Source of the DNA: Pseudomonadales bacterium
GTDB lineage: Bacteria; Pseudomonadota; Gammaproteobacteria; Pseudomonadales; Pseudohongiellaceae
Assembly: GCA_022822865.1 (NCBI GenBank)
Contig: JAJDYJ010000032.1
Span: 1-64,000 of the forward strand
DNA: 64,000 nucleotides
Reading direction: 5' to 3'
Shown here: piece by piece, positions 49,392 through 58,727 of the stretch
How the letters are laid out: every line of letters starts with the position of its first letter
Numbering within the stretch: position 1 is the first letter of the stretch
Position numbers and translations under genes: made by a program
Notes under the pieces: model-generated
Seen by the model: the letters and a program-made list of their open reading frames with translations, nothing else
Told to the model about the DNA's origin: nothing
Databases searched by the model: none

Positions 49392-51059
49392 TTACAAGCG
49401 CGAGCGTTCGAGTTCCACGTCGGCATTGCGCCAGAGCGAATCGAACTGGCGCTTGACGATGATGGCCTCCTGGGTCTTGCCCTGGGCTTCGAGCGCCTGG
49501 GCGAGGCCGAAAGTCGACCAGCCGTTCTGCTGGTTCCACTCCAGGTCCTTGCGATAGACCGCTTCGGCGTCCTCCGCCCGGCCCGCCGTCAGCATCGCCG
49601 CGCCCAGATACAGGCGCATGGACTGGGACCAGTCCGGCGGCTCGGTGTAATTGTTGGCGTCCTGCATTTCCACCGCGGCCTGGTAATGGGCGATGGCGGA
49701 ATCGAGATTACCGCGCGCTTCGGCGATTTCGCCTTGCAGCGCATGGGTCGCGATTCCCAGCACGTGCGAAGCCGGCGTAGGCCCGACCCCGGTATCGTCC
49801 ACGCCGTCGGCTACGGCCTGGGCCTGGATATTGGCCAGTTCGGCTTCGGCCGCGTCAAGCTGGCCGTCGGCGACATAGGCGCTGCCGCGCACATAGCTCC
49901 ACATGCCGTCGAGATATGGCGTGCCGCCATGGCTTTGCTCGCTTTCGAGGATGCGGTCCCATTTGCCGAAGACCTTGTCCACTACCCAGGAATGCACCAC
50001 GCGCTTCTCGCCGCGGTTCACGGCTTCGGCGGCCGTGCCGACGCTGGCGGCGCCGCGCTGGGCCGCCTCGAACGAATCCGCGTAGTTGCCTTGCAGCATG
50101 TTTGCATAGCGCACGAAATCGAGCGCGTGAGGCGCGTGGGACTTGTGGGAAAGTCCGTAGGTGCCGATCATCGGCATTTGGTTGTCGCCCCAGATTTCGG
50201 CGAACTGCAGATCGACGATCTGGGAGCGTTCGTTGGTCGAAATCGCCTTTTCGTATTCGCCCACGCGCAGATAGATGTGCCCGGGCATATGCACCATGTG
50301 TCCCGCAATCGGCACGCTGCCTTCCAGCTTCTGCGCCGAAGGCATGGCCAGTTCGGGTTCGTTGGAAGCTTCCATCAGGTGGATGTAGAGATGGTTGGCG
50401 CCGGGATGGTCGTGTTCGACCGCCATGGCGGCTTCGAGCGCGGCGCGGGCCTCGGCGACCCCGGGTCGGGGCGAACCGTCGGGCTCCCAGTAATCCCAGC
50501 GGGTGGTGTTCATGAACGCTTCGGCGAAGATGGAAGCGATGTCGGCGTCATCGGGGTACTTGTGATGCAAGTCGCGCATGGCGCTGACGAAGGCCTGGTC
50601 CCGCTCGCGGTCGTCGGCGATCGCGTCCGCGTTGTAGAGCACGAACAGCGCGTTGACCATGTCCCGCTCGCGCTCGGTGCCGTTGTTGACGCGCTCGAGC
50701 GCGTTACGGATCGCTTCGAGGCCGGCGCCCTGTGGGTCGTCCGGCAGGCCGGCGTAGCGGCTGTTGGGATTGGGTCCGGCGGCGTGAGCCAGACCGAAAT
50801 ATGGCATGGGGTGATCCGGGTCGTGGCGCGAAGCTTCCTGGTAGGAAGCGATGGACTCCGGAAAGTAAAAGCTCCAGGCCATGCGCAGACCCTGGTCGAA
50901 AAAGGCCTGGGCTTCGGGCGAATCGGTCGAAATCGGCCTGCTGTAAGTGCCGCCGCCGGGAATCAGAATGGCGAGCGCCTCGCCTTCCTGGGCCGCGGCC
51001 ATGTTCCAGGACATCGCGGCCGTCAGCCAGCCGGCGGTGAGAATCATGAATCTTTTCAC
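49392..51059 (-). CDS. Exported TPR-repeat protein
   Basis: The protein has 555 residues. The start is GTG 51059 with GAGG 8 nt upstream; an in-frame ATG at 51047 is possible. A signal peptide ends near MAAAQ. Tetratricopeptide helices run through the whole mature part, for example FDQGLRMAWSFYFPESIASY, then AHALQGEIAEARGNLDSAIAHYQAA and AGRAEDAEAVYRKDLEW, read in parts. HMVHMPGHIYLRVGEYEKA is a conserved His-rich element of this family. Function unknown; probably a scaffold or substrate-binding protein near the alkylsulfatase. Confidence 0.82.
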   Translation of the reverse strand: MKRFMILTAGWLTAAMSWNMAAAQEGEALAILIPGGGTYSRPISTDSPEAQAFFDQGLRMAWSFYFPESIASYQEASRHDPDHPMPYFGLAHAAGPNPNSRYAGLPDDPQGAGLEAIRNALERVNNGTERERDMVNALFVLYNADAIADDRERDQAFVSAMRDLHHKYPDDADIASIFAEAFMNTTRWDYWEPDGSPRPGVAEARAALEAAMAVEHDHPGANHLYIHLMEASNEPELAMPSAQKLEGSVPIAGHMVHMPGHIYLRVGEYEKAISTNERSQIVDLQFAEIWGDNQMPMIGTYGLSHKSHAPHALDFVRYANMLQGNYADSFEAAQRGAASVGTAAEAVNRGEKRVVHSWVVDKVFGKWDRILESEQSHGGTPYLDGMWSYVRGSAYVADGQLDAAEAELANIQAQAVADGVDDTGVGPTPASHVLGIATHALQGEIAEARGNLDSAIAHYQAAVEMQDANNYTEPPDWSQSMRLYLGAAMLTAGRAEDAEAVYRKDLEWNQQNGWSTFGLAQALEAQGKTQEAIIVKRQFDSLWRNADVELERSRL

Positions 51060-51154
51060 TGTTCGTACCTCGTCGATCAATCGAATTTCACATATTTCAG
51101 AGCGCTCGAAGTATAACCCCGCGACGGCTTCTTGTCCGCCTCGGACCAACCGGC

Positions 51155-52759
51155 CTATACCAGTTGGCTCCGCCTGCCTTCCCAGAAGGGTTTGCGCAGT
51201 TCGGTCTTGAGTACCTTGTTTACCGATGACAACGGCATGGGTTCGCTGCGGAAACCGACGCTCACCGGGCACTTGTAGCCGGCCAGGTTCTCCTTGCACC
51301 AAGCGATGAGTTCGTCTTCGCGGGCGCTCGCGCCGGATTCGAGGATGACGATGGCATGCACCGCCTCGCCCCATACTTCGTGCGGGACGCCGATGACCGC
51401 GCATTCCTTGACCGCGGAATGTTCGGTCAGCACGTTCTCGACCTCGATGGGATAGACGTTCTCGCCGCCGCTGACGATCATGTCCTTGGTGCGGCCTTCC
51501 AGGAACAGGAAGCCTTCCTCGTCGAGATAACCCGCGTCGCCGGTGTGATACCAACCGCCGCGCATGGCCTCGGCGGTCAGTCCGGGCTGGCGCCAGTAGC
51601 CCACCATGATATTGGGGCCTCTTGCGAGCACTTCGCCCACGGCCAACGGCGGCAGATCCTCGTCGTTCGCGTCGACGACGCGGATTTCAACGTGGCTCGG
51701 CGGCCTGCCCACCGATCCCAGCTTCGCCGAGAGCGGCCCGTCGGTCACGTGGTAGACCGAATCGAGAATGGTGAGAATGGGCGAAGCCTCGGTCATGCCA
51801 TAGGTCTGGTATTGCCGCACATCGGGCAAGGCTTGCAGCAGCCGCCTTTGCAACGCGAGCGACAACGGCGCGGCGCCACAGGTCACGATCTTCAATGAGG
51901 AAAGGTCGTAGTCGGCGTATTGCGGATGGTCGAGCAGCATCTGCACCATGGTCGGCACGAAAGTCGCCGAATCGATGCGGTACCGCTCGATGGATTCCAG
52001 CACATTGACGGCGTCGAATCGCGCCAGCACCACGCCTCGGCCATAAAGGGCAGCGCAATTGAAGATGCGCGCGCCGGCGGCGAGATGAAACAGCGGCCCG
52101 AGAATGATGAAGCTCCAGCCCCGCTCCATGCGATAGTCCTCAACCGCGCAGGCGGTATTGGACAACATGTTGCGATCGCTCAGCATCACGCCCTTGGACT
52201 TGCCCGTGGTGCCGCCCGTGTAGAACAGCAGGATGGCGTCGTCGCTGCCGCCCGGATTGCTTTCCACGTATGACTGTTCGGCGATGATTTCAGCCAGAGA
52301 GGCTTCGTAGTCGAGAACGCCGGACTCCGTGGCTTCGCCGCCGAAAACGATCACGTGCCGGATATGGGGACAATGTTCCTGCATCGCTTTCGCGGTAGCG
52401 GCAAATTCCGCTTCCGCGAGCAGAACCCGAGGCTCGCAGTCATTGAGGCATTCCCGCAACTCCCTGGCCGCAAGGCGATAGTTGAGCGGCACGAACATCG
52501 CGCCGATGAGCGCCGGCGAGAAGTAGCTTTCGAAACAGACATCGGAGTTGAGGCCGAGCAGGGCCACCCGGTCACCCTTGCCGACGCCGAGTCTTGCCAG
52601 CAGCGTGGCGGCGGCGCGGCAGCGCGATTCGACTTCCGCCCAGTTCCGGGTCGCACCGTTGAAACTCACCGCGGGCGCGTCCGGCGCTCCCCGCGCCGCC
52701 TCGTGCAACAACTCGGCGATATTCGAGAACGCGTTGCCGCGGATTACGGTCTCGCTCAT
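51155..52759 (-). CDS. Acyl-CoA synthetase (AMP-dependent)
   Basis: The protein has 534 residues. The adenylate-forming signature YTGGTTGKSKG binds ATP; YGMTEASP and GWYHTGDAGYLDEEGF are the A5 and A7 motifs; the catalytic Lys is in SVNKVLKTELR. It is a medium/long-chain or aromatic acyl-CoA ligase. As last gene of the seven-gene operon, it overlaps the CoA-transferase gene by 4 nt. It would activate the acid that the other operon enzymes degrade. No signal or membrane segment. Confidence 0.92.
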   Translation of the reverse strand: MSETVIRGNAFSNIAELLHEAARGAPDAPAVSFNGATRNWAEVESRCRAAATLLARLGVGKGDRVALLGLNSDVCFESYFSPALIGAMFVPLNYRLAARELRECLNDCEPRVLLAEAEFAATAKAMQEHCPHIRHVIVFGGEATESGVLDYEASLAEIIAEQSYVESNPGGSDDAILLFYTGGTTGKSKGVMLSDRNMLSNTACAVEDYRMERGWSFIILGPLFHLAAGARIFNCAALYGRGVVLARFDAVNVLESIERYRIDSATFVPTMVQMLLDHPQYADYDLSSLKIVTCGAAPLSLALQRRLLQALPDVRQYQTYGMTEASPILTILDSVYHVTDGPLSAKLGSVGRPPSHVEIRVVDANDEDLPPLAVGEVLARGPNIMVGYWRQPGLTAEAMRGGWYHTGDAGYLDEEGFLFLEGRTKDMIVSGGENVYPIEVENVLTEHSAVKECAVIGVPHEVWGEAVHAIVILESGASAREDELIAWCKENLAGYKCPVSVGFRSEPMPLSSVNKVLKTELRKPFWEGRRSQLV

Positions 52760-53970
52760 GGGGCCGCTCCCGCTACCAGTTCGCGGTCGTGCAATTTGCC
52801 GATCTCCGCGGCGCTCAGGCCGAGTTCCTCGGCCAGAATCTCGTCGGTATGCTGGCCGAGCAACGGCGCCGGCGCAGGCGGCTCGGTTTCCAGGCCGCCG
52901 AACTGCAAAGCCTGTGAAGGCGTCAGCAAATTGCCGATTCCCGGTTGCTCGATGCGGCTGAACAGCGGATTGCCGGTGGAGCATTCCGCGTCCTGTTCGA
53001 CAAGTTCCGCGACCGTCTGATACGGCCCCCAGCACACTTCCTTCTGGTCCAGTTCCGCACTTGCCTGCGCGAAGTCGCGTTGCGCGAACCAGGGCGCGAA
53101 CAGGTCCGCCAGTTTTTCCCTGGCGCGGAATCGGTCCCCTTCGCAATTGAAATCCATCCGTAGTTCCTTTTCCAGGGCGCTCACCTCGTCTCCGGTTCCC
53201 GTCACCGCGACGATGGCGCGCCATTGCCTCGGACTGACGCCCACGATCATGACCCGCCGCCCGCAACGGCAGGCGAAATCGTAACCGAAACTGCCGAACA
53301 CGTGGTTGCCCACGGCCTGCCGCCCGGTACCGTTCGTTTCGACTTCGGCGATGTATCCCAAGTGTCCCATTACCGCCAGGGCGACATCGGCAAGCGCGAT
53401 ACGCACGAACTGCCCGGCCCCGGTCAATCGGCGATGCCGCTCGGCGGCAAGCAGGCCGAGGGCGATCTGCTGACCGGCGAGCAGGTCCCAGGCCGGCAGC
53501 GGATTGTTCACCGGGCGGTCGTCCACGGCGCTGAGCCAGGGCAGGCCGAGCCGGCAGTTGACGGTATAGTCGAGCGCCGTGCCGCCGTGCCGGTCGCCGC
53601 TCAGGCTCAGATAGATCAGGTCTTCGCGCCGCGCGCGCAGTCCCTCGTCGGCGAGCCAGCCGCGAGCGGGAAAATTGCTGAGGAAGACGCCCGCGTCTTC
53701 GCCGGGACGGGCGATCAGTTCGGCAAGCAGTTCCTGGCCTTCGGGCCGGCGGAAATCGATGGCGATGGATCGCTTGCCCTTGTTGAGTCCGTGCCAGTAG
53801 AGGCTGTTGCCCTTGCCGTCGACGGGCCAGCGGCGATAGTCGAGGCCGCCGCCGATCAGGTCGAAACGGATGACGTCGGCGCCGAGCTGGGCCAAGGTCA
53901 TGCCGCCTGAAGGCGCGGCGATGAAGGCGCTGCCTTCCACGACCCGCATTCCCTTCAGAATTGCCTGCAA
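52756..53970 (-). CDS. Family III CoA-transferase, 2-methylfumaryl-CoA isomerase-like
   Basis: The protein has 404 residues and starts at TTG 53970 with GGGGAG about 9 nt upstream. The CaiB/BaiF fold is clear: LAQLGADVIRFD, LNKGKRSIAIDFRRPEG, and AWDLLAGQQIALGLLAAE with the probable catalytic Asp. IGGGLDYRRWPV and DYTVNCRLG resemble Mct, the 2-methylfumaryl-CoA isomerase of the 3-hydroxypropionate cycle. It would move CoA between or within acids. Identity as Mct is uncertain, as the rest of that cycle is absent. Confidence 0.83.
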   Translation of the reverse strand: MQAILKGMRVVEGSAFIAAPSGGMTLAQLGADVIRFDLIGGGLDYRRWPVDGKGNSLYWHGLNKGKRSIAIDFRRPEGQELLAELIARPGEDAGVFLSNFPARGWLADEGLRARREDLIYLSLSGDRHGGTALDYTVNCRLGLPWLSAVDDRPVNNPLPAWDLLAGQQIALGLLAAERHRRLTGAGQFVRIALADVALAVMGHLGYIAEVETNGTGRQAVGNHVFGSFGYDFACRCGRRVMIVGVSPRQWRAIVAVTGTGDEVSALEKELRMDFNCEGDRFRAREKLADLFAPWFAQRDFAQASAELDQKEVCWGPYQTVAELVEQDAECSTGNPLFSRIEQPGIGNLLTPSQALQFGGLETEPPAPAPLLGQHTDEILAEELGLSAAEIGKLHDRELVAGAAP

Positions 53971-53987
53971 GAATTTTCTCCCCGGAA

Positions 53988-54845
53988 TCAGCCGGTCAGA
54001 AGATAACCGTTATTGATGACGATCTTGTCCTGTTCGAGCGACTTGCAGCGGAACGCCACTTCATCGCCGTCGCGCCAGATCTCGGTGCGGATCGTATCGC
54101 CCGGATAGACCGGCGCCGAGAAGCGCAGCCGCATTCGCCTGAAGCGGCTGGGGTCATAGTCGCAGCAGGTTTTCATCAAGGCGTGGGTGGCGACGCCAAG
54201 CGTGCACAGCCCATGCAGAATGGGTTCGCGGAAACCGGCGTTGCGGGCTATTTCGGGTACGGCGTGCAAGGGGTTGTAATCCCCGGACAATCGATAGAGC
54301 AGCGCTTGCTGCCGCAAGGTGGGCAGGTCGCAGATTTCGTCCGGTTCCTCCACCGGCACCGCATCGGGCCGGGCGGTCTGCTTGCGCTCGCCGCCGAAGC
54401 CACCGTCGCCGCGGGCGAGAATCGTCGTGATCAGGGTGGAAAGGTCTTCGCCGGTCTCTACGTCGCGCACCACCCGGTCGGAAATGATCAGCGCGCCGAT
54501 GCGGTCGCCCTTGTCGATCACTTCGGTGACGCGGGTCGTCGCCTCGACCGTGCCCGAGGCCGGAAAAGGCTTGTGCAGGACGATTTCCTGGCCGGCGTGC
54601 AGCACCTTGACCCAGTCGAGCCCGGTCGCGTCCTCTTTGGCCCAGAAGCCGGGATGCGCCATCATCACCGCCTGACTCGGCAAAACCTTCAGGCCGTCTT
54701 CGTAGAGAAACGGCAGGCACTCTTCGTCGAGCGGGTCCATTCCCATGCCGACACCGAGAGCGTAGAGTATGCAATCCCTGGCGGTATAGGTATGCCTGAT
54801 CGTGCGGAACTCCTTTTCCAGCAGGCTGCGGGGGTCAAATGACAT
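53988..54845 (-). CDS. MaoC-like enoyl-CoA hydratase 2
   Basis: This 285-residue double hot-dog protein has the hydratase 2 motif YRLSGDYNPLH, with catalytic Asp and His, followed by GFREPILHGLCTLGVA; this is the MFE-2 type found in peroxisomal multifunctional enzyme and in steroid side-chain degradation. It hydrates trans-2-enoyl-CoA to (3R)-hydroxyacyl-CoA. It starts at 54845, 14 nt after the SDR gene that would oxidise the product. Confidence 0.9.
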   Translation of the reverse strand: MSFDPRSLLEKEFRTIRHTYTARDCILYALGVGMGMDPLDEECLPFLYEDGLKVLPSQAVMMAHPGFWAKEDATGLDWVKVLHAGQEIVLHKPFPASGTVEATTRVTEVIDKGDRIGALIISDRVVRDVETGEDLSTLITTILARGDGGFGGERKQTARPDAVPVEEPDEICDLPTLRQQALLYRLSGDYNPLHAVPEIARNAGFREPILHGLCTLGVATHALMKTCCDYDPSRFRRMRLRFSAPVYPGDTIRTEIWRDGDEVAFRCKSLEQDKIVINNGYLLTG

Positions 54846-54859
54846 GGCTTCGGCTTCTC

Positions 54860-55774
54860 TCACATCGGATCCCAGCGGAACACGTCGCCGGAACGCTCCA
54901 GCGGCGTGAAATCGGCGGCGAAGGCGGGCAGCGCGCGGTCGAGCACCTGCTCGGCGGTCCAGCCTTCGCCCTGATGAGCGTAACGGATCGGGCGATTCTG
55001 ATTGAACAGGAAAATCTCGTTGTTGCGCACGCCGAAAATCTGACCGGTGACCTCGGCCGCGGCATCGCTGCACAGTGCGATCGCCAGTGGCGCGATCTTG
55101 TCGGGAGTCATCTGCTGGATTTTCGCCACGCGCGCCTGTTCTTCCTCGGTGCGGGTGGGAATGGTGCCGATCAGGCGGCTCCAGGCGAATGGGGCTATGC
55201 AATTCGAGCGGACGCGAAAGCGGCCCATATCGAGCGCCATGGATTTGGAAAGCCCGACGATGCCGAGTTTCGCGGCGGCGTAATTGGCCTGACCGAAGTT
55301 TCCGATCAGCCCGGAGGTGGAAGTCATGTTGACGAAACAGCCGCTCGTCTGGGCGCGGAAATGCGGCGCCGCAGCGCGGCTGACGTTGAACGTGCCTTTC
55401 AGATGGACATTGACGACTGCGTCGAAGTCTTCCTCGGTCATCTTGTGGAAAATCGCGTCGCGCAGATTGCCGGCGTTGTTGATCACGCAATCGATGCGGC
55501 CGAAATTGTCGATCGCGCTGGCGACGATGCCATGGGCCGAATCCCAGTCCGCGACACTGGCGCCGTTGGCGACCGCCTCGCCGCCGGCGGCCCTGATCTC
55601 GTCGACCACCGAGGCCGCGGGCCCGGTATCCTGGCCGCTGCCGTCCTCGGCTCCGCCGAGGTCGTTGACGACGACCCTGGCGCCATGGGCAGCCGCCAGC
55701 ATGGCTACGCCCCGCCCGATGCCGCGGCCGGCGCCGGTTACGACCACGACCTTGTTCTCCAGCAATCTTTGCAT
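54860..55774 (-). CDS. SDR-family 3-hydroxyacyl-CoA dehydrogenase, HSD17B4-like
   Basis: The protein has 304 residues. TGAGRGIG binds NAD; NNAG, the Ser in STSGLIGNFGQ, and YAAAK form the SDR active site. ARVVVNDLGG and the extended N-terminal insert (GSGQDTGPAASVVDEI) match the dehydrogenase domain of peroxisomal multifunctional enzyme type 2. It oxidises (3R)-hydroxyacyl-CoA. Between the acyl-CoA dehydrogenase and the MaoC hydratase it completes one beta-oxidation turn. Confidence 0.9.
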   Translation of the reverse strand: MQRLLENKVVVVTGAGRGIGRGVAMLAAAHGARVVVNDLGGAEDGSGQDTGPAASVVDEIRAAGGEAVANGASVADWDSAHGIVASAIDNFGRIDCVINNAGNLRDAIFHKMTEEDFDAVVNVHLKGTFNVSRAAAPHFRAQTSGCFVNMTSTSGLIGNFGQANYAAAKLGIVGLSKSMALDMGRFRVRSNCIAPFAWSRLIGTIPTRTEEEQARVAKIQQMTPDKIAPLAIALCSDAAAEVTGQIFGVRNNEIFLFNQNRPIRYAHQGEGWTAEQVLDRALPAFAADFTPLERSGDVFRWDPM

Positions 55775-55798
55775 ATCCAGACCTTTTCCCCGGGTTGA

Positions 55799-57472
55799 TC
55801 AGGCTTTGGCGACGAGTTGCCTGGCGATGACCTTCAGCGCCAATGTCTCCTCGGCGCCTTCGAAAATCGACAGCACCCGCGCATCGACGAACAGGCGGCT
55901 GACCATGGATTCTTCGGCGTAACCGATTCCGCCATGCAATTGCATCGCCTCCCTTGTAAGCCATTCCGCCGCCCGGCAACTGAACAGCTTCACCAGGCTC
56001 GCTTCCATCTGTCCGTCGCCGGCATCGAGCTGCCGCGCGACTTCGTAACTGAATTGCCGCGAGGCGGTCAGCCGGGCGAGCATGCGCGCGAGTTTAACCC
56101 GGCTAAGCTGGAAGTCCGCAAGCGCGTGCCCGAAAACCCGCCTGTCGCCGGCGTAGCGCAATGCCTGCTCGAAAGCCGCCTGCATCACCCCCGTCGCGCG
56201 TGCCGCGGTCTGGATGCGCCCGCCGGTGAATCCCGCCATGGTGCAATAAAACCCCTTGCCTTCGCCGGCCTTTCTGCCCACGAGGTTTTCCTCGGGTACG
56301 AAGTAATTTTCGAAGAACAGGTCGAAGGAATGCATGCCGCGATAGCCCAGGGTGGCGATCGCCTTGCCGGTCAGGCTGCCTCCCTGTTCCTGCTCGTGAC
56401 GAAACTCGTGTCCCGCATAAGCGGGTTTCTCGACCAGGAACAGGCTCAGGCCGCGATGGCCGAGCGACGCGTCCCGGCTTGTGCGCGCCAGCACCACGAG
56501 CAATTCCGAACGGCCGGCGAAAGTAGACCAGGTCTTGCCGCCGTTGAGCAGCCAGCCGCCTTCGACCCTGCGCGCCGCCAGCGAAACCGCGGCGACATCC
56601 GACCCGGTATCCGGTTCGGTAATCGAAATGGCGCAAAGTTTCTCGCCCGAGGCGAGCAATGGCAGCCATTTTTTCTGCTGCTTTTTCGTTCCGCCCGCGA
56701 GCAGCGCGCGCGCGGCGATTTCGGGCCGGGTAATCAGGCTGCCCGCGGCGCCGAGCGAGCCGCGGGACAGTTCTTCGGTCACCACGATCATCGCCAGGCT
56801 GTCGGGACGGTCGTCGGGCTGCAGGCCGCCGAATCGCTCCGGAATGCTCGTGCCGAAACAGCCGAGTTCGGCGGCGGCCTCGATCAGGCTTTCCGGTATG
56901 TCGAGATCCTGCCTGTGAATCTGTTCCGCCTGCGGTTCCACCACTTCGTCGGCGAAGCGCTGGAAACTGCCGCGTACGATTTCGACTTCTTCCGACAGCG
57001 AGGACGGCAGCCGGATTCGCTGTTGCTCGCAAATTTGCCGGCCGAGATCTTCCCAGCAGTCTGCGGACAGATTCGTATCGATGAAGTCGCGCACGTCGTC
57101 GCGCTGGGCCAGAGCCGTCAGGCTGCCGGCGCCGAGCCCCATCTCAGAGGCGCGAATGCCAAGCCGCTCGATCAATCCGTGGTAGGTTTCCGCGGCAAAA
57201 CTGAGCGCGATCCCTTGCACCAGCTCATCGTCCGGCAATTGCCCCGCGTACTCGAGCATGGTCCCGGCGGCGCTCAGTTCGGCCGTTGTCAACGCCAGTT
57301 CGTAACAGAGTTGTTGATGCCGGTCGAGCAGGGACGGATCGAATTTCCCGCCTTTTTCGCAGAACCGCCGAATCTGCCGCAGCCCGCGTCCGATCTGCCG
57401 GCGCAACTCGCCGTGCAGTCGCGACGCGACCGCGTGTTCCGTTTCCGTATGCGCTGCAGCTTCGGGCTTCAC
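55799..57472 (-). CDS. Acyl-CoA dehydrogenase with methylsuccinyl-CoA dehydrogenase-like N-terminal extension
   Basis: The protein has about 557 residues if it starts at GTG 57472; no ATG precedes the conserved region, so the start is uncertain. About 160 N-terminal residues (DRHQQLCYELALTTAELSAA ...) form a helical extension like that of (2S)-methylsuccinyl-CoA dehydrogenase. The rest is a standard ACAD with ITEPDTGSDVAAV, a flavin-binding WSTFAGRSELLVV, and LHGGIGYAEE. A catalytic base is expected near the C-terminus (FEGAEE). It would act on a branched acyl-CoA. The thiolase gene ends 12 nt upstream. Confidence 0.82.
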   Translation of the reverse strand: MKPEAAAHTETEHAVASRLHGELRRQIGRGLRQIRRFCEKGGKFDPSLLDRHQQLCYELALTTAELSAAGTMLEYAGQLPDDELVQGIALSFAAETYHGLIERLGIRASEMGLGAGSLTALAQRDDVRDFIDTNLSADCWEDLGRQICEQQRIRLPSSLSEEVEIVRGSFQRFADEVVEPQAEQIHRQDLDIPESLIEAAAELGCFGTSIPERFGGLQPDDRPDSLAMIVVTEELSRGSLGAAGSLITRPEIAARALLAGGTKKQQKKWLPLLASGEKLCAISITEPDTGSDVAAVSLAARRVEGGWLLNGGKTWSTFAGRSELLVVLARTSRDASLGHRGLSLFLVEKPAYAGHEFRHEQEQGGSLTGKAIATLGYRGMHSFDLFFENYFVPEENLVGRKAGEGKGFYCTMAGFTGGRIQTAARATGVMQAAFEQALRYAGDRRVFGHALADFQLSRVKLARMLARLTASRQFSYEVARQLDAGDGQMEASLVKLFSCRAAEWLTREAMQLHGGIGYAEESMVSRLFVDARVLSIFEGAEETLALKVIARQLVAKA

Positions 57473-57483
57473 CGCGACTCGAT

Positions 57484-58680
57484 TTACAAGTGCCCGATCA
57501 TGGAGATGCTGCAGATGTTCTGGTGGGGGAAACCGCCGAGATTGTGGTTCAGTCCCAATTTCGGGTCCGCCAGTTGCCGCGGCCCGGCCCTGTCCTGCAA
57601 TTGCAGGTAGTTCTCGTAGATCATGCGCAGGCCGGAAGCGCCGATCGGGTGGCCGAAGCATTTCAGGCCGCCGTCGATCTGGCAGGGCAGCTTGCCTTCG
57701 GCGTCGAAGTCGCCGTCGAGCACGGCGGTCACGCCCTTGCCTTCTTCGGTCAGTTGCAAGTCTTCCATGGTCACCAGTTCGGTAATGGAAAAGCAGTCAT
57801 GCACTTCGGTCATGCTGATTTCCTGCGCCGGCTTGCGCACGCCGGCCTCGTCGTAGGCGCGCTGCGCGGCGATGCGCGTGGTCTTGAGATAGGAGCCGTC
57901 CCAGCTCTCGTGGCCGGATTCGGTGCCGTTGGATACTGCCAGTTGCAGCGCCTTGACCGAAACCAGGTGTTCCTTGCCCAGGCCGCGGGCGATTTCCGGG
58001 GTCGTGACGATGGCGCAGGCGGAACCGTCGCTGACGCCGCAGCAATCGTACAGTCCGATGGGTTCGGCGATAAACGGCGCGTCGATCGCCTGCTGCTCGG
58101 TGATCTCCCGGCGCAGATGGGCTTTCGGGTTCTTGGCGCCGTTGGCGTGGCTCTTCACCGAGACATGGGCCATGGCGCGTTTCAGATCCTGCTTGTTATG
58201 CCGGTGCCGTGCGCGATAGCCGGTGGCCAGTTGCGCGAAAGCGCCCGGGGCGGAAAGGTTGGGCCAGTACATGTCGTTTTCGACGCCTCTCGAGCGTTGC
58301 GGCAGGCCGCCGTAGCCGGTGTCCTTGAGCTTTTCCACGCCGAGCGCGAGAGCGATGTCGCAGGCGCCCGAAGCGACGGCGTACACCGCGCCGCGAAAGG
58401 CCTCGGTGCCGGTGGCGCACATGTTCTCCACCTTGGTCACCGGAATGTAGTTCAGGCGCAAGGCGATAGCCATGGGCATGGCGCTCGCGCCGACGTGGAA
58501 GGCGTCGATGCCGGCGCCGAACCAGGCCGCCTCGATTTCATTGCGTTCGATGCCCGCGTCGCCGAGGCATTCCTCGAACGCTTCCACCATCAGGTCCGAA
58601 GGGCTCGCGTCCCAGCGTTCGCCGAACTTGCTGCAGCCCATGCCCAGGATTACGACTTTGTCTTTGATGCCATCAGCCAC
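57484..58680 (-). CDS. Thiolase, SCP2-thiolase-like
   Basis: The protein has 398 residues with a GTG start at 58680 and GAGG upstream. The nucleophile is C88 in ENMCATGTEAF. The active-site His are in EVHDCFS and FGHPIGASG; HNLGG closes the fold. The SCP-x/lipid-transfer thiolase subgroup acts on branched or sterol-derived 3-ketoacyl-CoA. It is second in the operon after the HMG-CoA synthase-like/DUF35 gene, a partnership seen in several branched-chain and steroid catabolic clusters. Confidence 0.9.
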   Translation of the reverse strand: MADGIKDKVVILGMGCSKFGERWDASPSDLMVEAFEECLGDAGIERNEIEAAWFGAGIDAFHVGASAMPMAIALRLNYIPVTKVENMCATGTEAFRGAVYAVASGACDIALALGVEKLKDTGYGGLPQRSRGVENDMYWPNLSAPGAFAQLATGYRARHRHNKQDLKRAMAHVSVKSHANGAKNPKAHLRREITEQQAIDAPFIAEPIGLYDCCGVSDGSACAIVTTPEIARGLGKEHLVSVKALQLAVSNGTESGHESWDGSYLKTTRIAAQRAYDEAGVRKPAQEISMTEVHDCFSITELVTMEDLQLTEEGKGVTAVLDGDFDAEGKLPCQIDGGLKCFGHPIGASGLRMIYENYLQLQDRAGPRQLADPKLGLNHNLGGFPHQNICSISMIGHL

Positions 58681-58727
58681 TGTCTTGCCTCGTTGTCTGT
58701 TCGCGCCCGCGATTCGGGCGACGATTG

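Noticed and set aside
49116..51116. Long plus-strand frame opposite the TPR gene
   Set aside because: It is the mirror of a repetitive helical protein; no start signal or domain is evident.
55817..57610. Long plus-strand frame opposite the acyl-CoA dehydrogenase
   Set aside because: It is antisense to a clear ACAD and its product lacks any known motif.
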